A DNA stretch of 64,000 bases from Apostichopus japonicus (taxonomy: Eukaryota > Echinodermata > Holothuroidea > Aspidochirotida > Stichopodidae): positions 18,508,984 through 18,572,983 of the forward strand of contig NC_092564.1 of NCBI RefSeq assembly GCF_037975245.1. The letters are read 5' to 3'. Position 1 is the first letter of the stretch. Every line of letters starts with the position of its first letter. Position numbers and translations under genes: made by a program. Positions 57,190 through 64,000 of the stretch are shown here, piece after piece. Below the pieces are notes generated by a model. It was given only the letters and a program-made list of their open reading frames with translations. It did no database searches and had not been told where the DNA came from.

Positions 57190-60100
57190 TCTCTTGAGCT
57201 TATGAATCCATGTAATATGTAATTAAATTGCAATAAAGCTATTTGCTGGTGATGTTACCAAACATTAAATATTCGGCTTTCGAACATTTTGGTCAAGAGG
57301 GATATTGGAAGAGGGAGAAATAATATGTTCAAAGATGGGAGAATTAACATTAATTTGTTTTGTATTTTCTTTTGTTATGCCTTCTTTGACTTGATGTTGG
57401 AAAGTTGGACATGAAACAAATATTCCAGACAATCTCACAAAACTTATCTCTTGGAAGGTCTTTAGGTCATGTGTGTGCAGGTAAAAGATAAAGTACTCAT
57501 GCTAAAAAAAGCACTATACATAGAGAGATACAACTTTCTATTATACTCTACAGGATCCTAATCTAATGTGCTTGGTTGATATTTTACTCTGAATTAATAA
57601 GTAAAAACAAACTGATAGATGGCTGGGCATCCATCATTATAAGATGATATAAAATGATGAAAGATCACAAGATGATATTGATGGCAAGCTGTTTACTTTG
57701 TAATAGCCCAAAACTGGTTAAATACTAACCAATATAGTGAATAGGACCAAATTGCCTTCTGAACTACATGAAGCAATGAGTGTGGTAGTTAGGTTACTTT
57801 GATGTTTGTTTTTATTAAATATTCTATCCAAAAAATTTTCAGATGGACTGATTTTTATTAAGCCACCTGGACAAATATTTCCTGCATTTGGTACCATTTG
57901 CTTTTTGAATCGATACTGACGTAATTTGGGTTCTACCGTACAAGATTCTGTGTTTGTCCTCACAAGGTTAAAATGAGCTCGTGACTGTTTCTGAGTCAGG
58001 ATATAAATTTAAAACAGATGGCATTTAGTTCTAAGTTATTTTATGTTCAGGATGCTTTTTGATGTTGCAGTTAAGTACACGTTCCCACAGTACAGTACTG
58101 CTGTACTGTATATATGTGCCTGCTCTTGATTGGTTCTCTCACAGTCCTGAGGAGATGAATTGTTTAAGTTCCACCCACGTGACCCACCACACCCTTACAG
58201 CACCTTTTAGCCAAGATTCCCAGATTAACACTTCTAATACTTCATCCCACCTGCTTAACTTTAATACATACGGTACTGTAGGTTTCCATATAGTACTCAA
58301 TATCATTCCCATTTTGCCAATTACCAACAGTCTACAGCTCTAGACATAATAACTTTATATGTGGCCAGGAAAGTTAGTTTACTTGATCTTGTTGGTGAAG
58401 TATCCAAGTTTTTAAAAACAGATATAGTACTTTTTTTTTTTTTTTTTAAATTTTTTGTACATTTTTGGCACATTCTGGAATCTCTTGTCTTTTGTGTATT
58501 AAAATTGATTTGGAGGCAACATTATTCAGAAACAAACCCATTGTCATGGTAACATCACAGCTGTGTTATGGTAAACTAGTCTGAACCCAAATATGTACAT
58601 TGATGATGGAGTTATATGTCATACTGAGGCATCAATCTGTACAGGTATGTAAAATATAGGACCTCAAGACAGTATTATATATTGTAGGTACATGTGTTCT
58701 CGAGTATCATGCAGGGTTATGGAGTGCCATTTATACCATCAATAAAAGACCTGTGGGAACAGTTTATGCCTAGTCTGGAAAAGCTATTACCTTAAAGAGA
58801 AGGTACATTACAACATACAGCTTGGTACATGACAAGGTATCTTACTGTATATAGAAACTACATACGAGAACGTTAGTGCCTTGCAATCTGCATCGCAGAT
58901 TGTTATATGCAAGGAAACATTCATGGAAAACAAATTAACTGTGAGAAAAAAGTTCATAGTACTGTGGATGTAAAGTACAGTATTTATAGCAGATTCTGAA
59001 TTCTCAAACTTGCTATTTCAGTAATATATTATATTTGAATAAAAATTCAGAAATCTATCAGTTTGCTGTAAAACAATTTAAACCGCTTAATGTGCAGCAG
59101 GGGTCTTCAAAACTAGACATTATTTAGATATATGGTGAGTGATGTTGTTCAGTATATGATTTACAGTGCTATGCCTTATTTAGTTTTGTTGTATGTGTCA
59201 TACAGGGTTACACATGTGTATGAGTAGGATTTGTCAAAAAGACTCTTTAGTGATATGTCCATGTTCATGCCAGTGATATTAACTGATATACAGAGCCCTG
59301 GCGTAAAAATGTACGCTGCTGCTACTAACAATGCAAATAAATGTTTGGTAATTATATTAATGAAAGTATTTCAGAGCATCCTATTTTATTGTGTGAGCCT
59401 TTGAGATTTGGTTGCTCATACAGAAGGCTGAAAAAAGAAAGAGAGAAACAAAAAATACTCAACATAGATGCAATGTTACTGTAAATGAATGACCAGTGGA
59501 GAATGTGTTCGATATTGTGTAAATGACACTTCATAAAGCAGCATGTGTACAGTGCAGTACCTCAGAGAGCTGGGTATATTACTTAATATTAATGTGCACA
59601 TCTTACAGAGCATGAATATTTATATGTCAGAGTCCCATCATACAGTATCTGTGAAGAGTTTTGTTGTTCCATGTACTGTAACAGAGTGGTTGCACGCAGC
59701 CGTCACAGCCTGTCACATATATACCGCTCTTTCAGTATTGGTTTTCCATCAGAACCTGGGTCAATACATTGACTGTAGATATTTCATTTCCAGCTGTGTG
59801 TGCCTTGCATTTTAAATTGAATATCTTGTACAAATAAATTAGTTACTTCAGTCTATAGTACTGTGTTCATGTATACAACAACAACAAAAATTGCTGTTTT
59901 GGCCAGTAATTTGTTGCTTAGATGTACAGTTTACCTATGCACTACTGTAGATTCCCAGAATATATTTTAGTGTTCAGTTTTTCGTAACATTCAATTCGTT
60001 CAAATTAACATGTTGAAGAGAGCTAGCTGTGATGATCCTACAGGTAAATAATGACTCCATTTGAAAGAATTTTAGTGTCTGGTTCAATATACTGTACATG

Positions 60101-62369
60101 TCTGTAAAATGCAAAAGTGTTTCTATATATATAAAAGACCAGCATTTAATAGTACTTAATATGCCAAGTTGCTAAAAAACTGATCAATCACCATTACAAG
60201 GCGACTCATTACATCATCCATTTTATGTACTGTACATCAATTCTAGGAATGTACTTCCTGCAGGAATATAATGATGTCATTTGTACGTGTAACGATAATA
60301 TATTTTCTGAATTGCTTCATTTGGAGTGGTATATTAGAAATTTATTTCTCATTTGTTTCTACAAGATGAATTCAGTATATTAACATTACAATAGGTAGGA
60401 GGTTAACAAATGAAGGACACTAGAAAAACTGCAATCTCAGCTAGTGACCAACAATATACTTTGTGGGGTGTATGTGCTTTTTATCACGTATAGTTAAGCT
60501 TTGTGTGTGACCTAAAATAGGTCGGGAATTAGGAAATTCCCATCTGACAGATTGTACATGTATTCAGATAAAGAGATGTTTGCCAACTATTGATGAAATA
60601 GTTTTACTGTATTTTGACATCAATTATCTTTGTGGGAAGTTCCTTAAATAGTGTATTAGCTGCAGAGCCTGTCATTGAGCAGAATGTTTTATTTAGCATT
60701 GACTATGGATACAGGAGAGGGTGGGGCATCGGGTGGGGTCCAGCCTAGTGTTCTCCCCCTTATCAGTGGATAAATTTATTCGCTGTGCCCCTTCTTAGCT
60801 TGTTATTTGACGAGTAGCCATTTTTGTATCTAACTATACTGTACAGTGCTTACAGTACCTACATAAACTTGTTCGGGAGTTGTGATTGGGTGCCCATACT
60901 GCTTAACCATTTTGCAGGTATGCTGACAAGAGAGGTGGCCTGCATACTGTACTTTTTTCTGCTATGTATATATATGAAGAGAGGAGTTTCAGTGAATAGG
61001 TATTCAATTAAAACATCAGAAAATTTCCCACAACATTTCTGGTTTTATCGAATACACTTTTGAGTTACAACAACAACAAATTGCAGGATGAAGCTTAAAT
61101 GGGGGGTTAAGTTGCAGTATTTTCCTTGGCACTAGTAGTCTATTTCAGTATGATCTGTTTGATTTTCCACTCAACTTCTCCATTTTGTATCCAGGTTGAT
61201 TCCAATCCATGGTAAAAGATCCACTTTATGCTTGCCCACATGATGCCAAAGTGATATCTCAATATTATCTTGACATACAGAATTTATCCAAAATCAGGCT
61301 CCTTCCCAAATTTGATGTGTTACAAAGACGCTCAATATTGCACTCTTCTGTAATTGGTAGTAGCCCTTTAAGCTGAAATTTTTATGCATAGTCCTTTGCA
61401 ATGTTAAAGGCAATTGTGTCCAGGGTTATATCAAACTGACATTGCATTTCCTATGAGTCATCCCTGGTTGGGTAGGCAACATACACCACAAGCCATTGTA
61501 TGGAAATACATCTCTGGGTGTTTACTGTTCAGCATGATCACATGAACCAGCTTTCAATGTAAGCATGGTTTGTTTGGTCTGAAAGCTTGTCACCACAAAG
61601 AACTTTCCTCCAGGAAAGGTTTTAGATGTAATTACCTTTCAAGATGTAGTTAAGACATATACAGCACCTACCCTGGGAGTCTGGGATAACTGCTGCCTGT
61701 AGGCTTTAGAGATTTGTACTTAAGTGGTGTCTGTTTGGTTTAATTTTCCGATGTGAAATTTCCAGGTTTGATCTACTGTAAGTCACCTCTCAAGATTCCT
61801 TGGTTCACTTTGAAAGATCTTCAAATAATTAGGATAGAGTACTCTGCTGATTGTGTGTTAATCAAAGATCAAAATGAAGTCCTTTGATACAATTTGATTT
61901 GCTCTTAGACTTTTGGTTAGTATGTAGTTTTATAGATGCTTTACTTGTCTCTTCCATACCGAGTTCCACACAGATCCAAAACAAACTTCAATGACACAAC
62001 AGCTAACTTGTTGTTTGACATTAGTATGTTGTACAGTACAGTACTGTAGGTATATCTACAGACCACAACTTACACAAATTTAGTTATTGAGAAGAAAGTA
62101 TTGATTACACATTGTTTATATCTCACAAAAAGCAGAAAAAAATGTATAAGCTGAGTGATGTGACAACCGACACTCTTCTCATATGTTCATGGCTCAAGAA
62201 CATGATGCAGAGAAGATAAGCAACATGTTCACATACTGTAGCATTATGAAACAAATTAATATAAATTGTGTTTTTTTTTTAATTTTTTTTGTTTTTTTGC
62301 AACAGTTTCATGCCTTTTCAACAAGAGATCTGACCTTTGACAATTACTCTTCTTTCTTCTTTCTTTCAG
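57190..62369. other. Likely upstream intron or flank of the PEAK-like gene; nothing recognised
   Basis: AT-rich, with a T16 tract at 58432-58447 and repeated TACAGTACTGTA words (58085-58110, 62033-62050). No exon is supported. Confidence 0.5.
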
Positions 62370-62400
62370 AGCATTGTCTCACTAGTTTTATATTTTCAAG

Positions 62401-62511
62401 ATGGAAGCTTTAAAGAGGATGCACTGCCAACCAAAGATTGGTACCATTGTCCTGAAAGATCTGTTTCAAGATGGGCTCCATCTCCAACAATTCCGGACAA
62501 GTGGTGTGTGA
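62401..62511 (+). other. Upstream open reading frame overlapping the PEAK-like start
   Basis: ATG at 62401 (AAGATGG, a strong context) opens a 36-codon frame ending in TGA at 62509-62511, in a different frame, past the main ATG at 62471. If the exon begins at the 62369 acceptor, this ATG is in the mRNA leader and could limit translation of the main frame. Confidence 0.5.
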
Positions 62512-64000
62512 TGCCTTCACTCCCCACTTTTTCAAACCAACTTACTGCATTCATTGTTTCAAATCAAAAGCTGTTCATTCCATCAAGATGCCTTCACAAC
62601 AAAATACACTAAATGGCCACCATCATGAAATAATGGAGAATGAAAAGCCAATGCTTGGATCTGTCAATGCTGCTAAAGCAAATCTGTGGATAAAAAATGA
62701 AACTTCGAAAGAAACCAGTTTTGGAAGTTCGATTAGTCCCCTTAAAGCAGGGAGGAAACCAGTTTTGAGATCTCGTTTTGGCCGTCAGACCACACCTGCA
62801 GATAGCAAGCTATGTCATCCAAAAAGAAGCCCTGCTAATATCCAAAATGCCTACCAACCTTGCCCAGTGATACAAAATCATCAGTATTCGAAAGGAGCAG
62901 TGAGCAATAAGAATGCGGATTGGAATGGAATCATTGTTGATGGTACCTCCGCTAACTATGACCATGTATCTCTCCCTCCATCGAATGGTGAAATTGCAAG
63001 TTTGAATGGAGGTAACCCCTCTGATGAAAATCTTTATGAACCAATATTTCCATCAGATGGCAATATTGAAAACTTTGATAACCAGACTAATACAATCTTG
63101 GAGAGCAAAAAGATCAATCAGAGATCCCACTCGGATGCTGCTTCATACCGAAAGCAATGTAAGCATTCTTCAAGGCGCATCAGCACACCGACTACAATGA
63201 TACCCGAGTCAGTACCATGCCGGAGCGTCTTGGAGTTTCAGAAAGTAGCTGGTCGATTAAAGCACACCGGCCGCAGAGATAGTTCTGGATCTCCTCCAGA
63301 GGGAGAGGTTGGAGTCCTCATTCATGCTTCCCAGCAGCAGAAGAAGATTTTTGCCCCTCGCTGTGGCTACTCGCAGGTTGATACACCTGGTTGTCTTCCA
63401 GACAGAGGCAGAAAAGTGGTACCACAGAGACGGCATAACAGAGGGCCATCCTCTTCACAAACTAAAACAAATGCCAACGTAAGCAAAACCCATAATGGAT
63501 CACCATATCATGAAAAAGCTTGCCTGAAGTCGTCAGCATCATCTACTTCATCAGGAGAATTTGGCTGTGATGAAGCATCCAAAAGTCGTTCAAGCTCGGT
63601 TACTAGTTGCCCTACGGCACCAGCTGTTCCAGTCAGAACTGACTCAAGGAAAAAGAACAAGAAGAGCAGTGAAAAGCCAGGCTTTGTACTGGAATCTTTT
63701 CTACCAGAGAGCATAACCATAGTTTCTGCTGATGGCACCAGGGAGGTGCTAACAGCCAGTGGTACTTTTGAAACGAATGCAAAGGATGGTAAGCAACAGG
63801 ATAAAGCAGTTAGCGAGGGTTTAGAAACCTCAACTAGAGATCAAACTTTAGAAAATGTCACTTCACAGACAAACATACCAAATGGTAGTAGAACAGATAT
63901 TGGACAACCACTGTCATCTGCTGTATCCTCTTGTTCAGATGTTGCATATGAGGTGATAACTGTTGGGCCCATACATAATCATGAAAATGAACCACTTGAA
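62471..64000 (+). CDS. PEAK1/PRAG1-like pseudokinase scaffold, N-terminal part (runs off the window)
   Basis: An exon starting after TTCTTTCTTTCAG (62369) carries ATG 62471 in a strong context (AAGATGG), with an in-frame TGA upstream at 62453, and stays open for all 510 codons to the window edge. Residues 13-36 hold C13-x12-C26-x2-C29-F, with H19 and H36. The phrase CDAFTPHFFKP...CIHCFK has the same Cys and His spacing as the N-termini of PEAK1 and PRAG1 (and, less fully, MPRIP). After it comes about 470 residues of low-hydrophobicity, Ser/Thr/Asn/Lys-rich sequence, probably disordered, with tyrosine motifs NYDHVSL (Y163) and NLYEPIF (Y189), an RSHSDA site and basic clusters (RKKNKKSS). In PEAK proteins such a region recruits SH2/PTB adaptors in Src-linked cytoskeletal signalling, and the dimerising pseudokinase lies at the C-terminus, here outside the window. 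A large single first coding exon also fits. An unrelated protein sharing only the zinc-finger-like motif remains possible. Confidence 0.72.
   Translation, partial: MGSISNNSGQVVCDAFTPHFFKPTYCIHCFKSKAVHSIKMPSQQNTLNGHHHEIMENEKPMLGSVNAAKANLWIKNETSKETSFGSSISPLKAGRKPVLRSRFGRQTTPADSKLCHPKRSPANIQNAYQPCPVIQNHQYSKGAVSNKNADWNGIIVDGTSANYDHVSLPPSNGEIASLNGGNPSDENLYEPIFPSDGNIENFDNQTNTILESKKINQRSHSDAASYRKQCKHSSRRISTPTTMIPESVPCRSVLEFQKVAGRLKHTGRRDSSGSPPEGEVGVLIHASQQQKKIFAPRCGYSQVDTPGCLPDRGRKVVPQRRHNRGPSSSQTKTNANVSKTHNGSPYHEKACLKSSASSTSSGEFGCDEASKSRSSSVTSCPTAPAVPVRTDSRKKNKKSSEKPGFVLESFLPESITIVSADGTREVLTASGTFETNAKDGKQQDKAVSEGLETSTRDQTLENVTSQTNIPNGSRTDIGQPLSSAVSSCSDVAYEVITVGPIHNHENEPLE

Overview
This is a 64 kb piece of an intron-rich, AT-rich eukaryotic (metazoan) genome. 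It has long introns, canonical GT/AG splice sites, a tRNA-derived SINE, several short DNA transposons with 8-bp target duplications, and many minisatellites. The gene content and repeat style suggest a marine invertebrate. An echinoderm, perhaps a sea cucumber, is my best guess at low confidence, because nothing here fixes the taxon.

Two protein genes can be supported. (1) Positions 8614-29338, + strand, hold a complete 12-coding-exon gene for a 454-residue fold-type I PLP-dependent aminotransferase (aspartate-aminotransferase-like). All twelve exons join in one frame, and the PLP lysine, the Asp/Tyr PLP contacts, the NPxNPTG loop and both substrate arginines are present. (2) Positions 62471-64000, + strand, hold the first 510 codons of a gene that runs off the window edge. 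Its N-terminal Cys/His motif matches in spacing the N-terminus of the PEAK1/PRAG1 pseudokinase scaffolds, and the rest is a long, disordered, Ser/Thr-rich region with tyrosine motifs. A tiny two-exon candidate at 38343-39176 is tentative.

Layout: 1-8.5 kb is intergenic, with a 125-bp duplication, a perfect 25-bp-arm hairpin, a LINE 3' tail, a TIR element, a 72-bp minisatellite and one copy of an unclassified repeat called R1 here. 8.6-29.3 kb is the aminotransferase gene. Its introns carry a degraded tandem duplication of the exon 1/intron 1 boundary, two copies of one SINE in opposite orientation, three TIR elements, a 60-bp G-rich minisatellite, and a second R1 copy inverted relative to the first. 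29.4-32.1 kb holds diverged tandem repeats and a 69-bp minisatellite. 32.5-38.1 kb is a cluster of hAT-like non-autonomous elements, including one nested inside another where both insertion duplications can still be read. 38.3-62.3 kb is mostly plain AT-rich DNA, broken by a self-complementary satellite at 42.5 kb, small duplications and a second LINE tail. 62.4-64 kb is the PEAK-like gene.

The two main genes show no functional link. I saw no operon, prokaryotic feature, CRISPR array, rRNA or intact tRNA gene. Most other open frames lie inside repeats or AT-rich sequence and are treated as chance.
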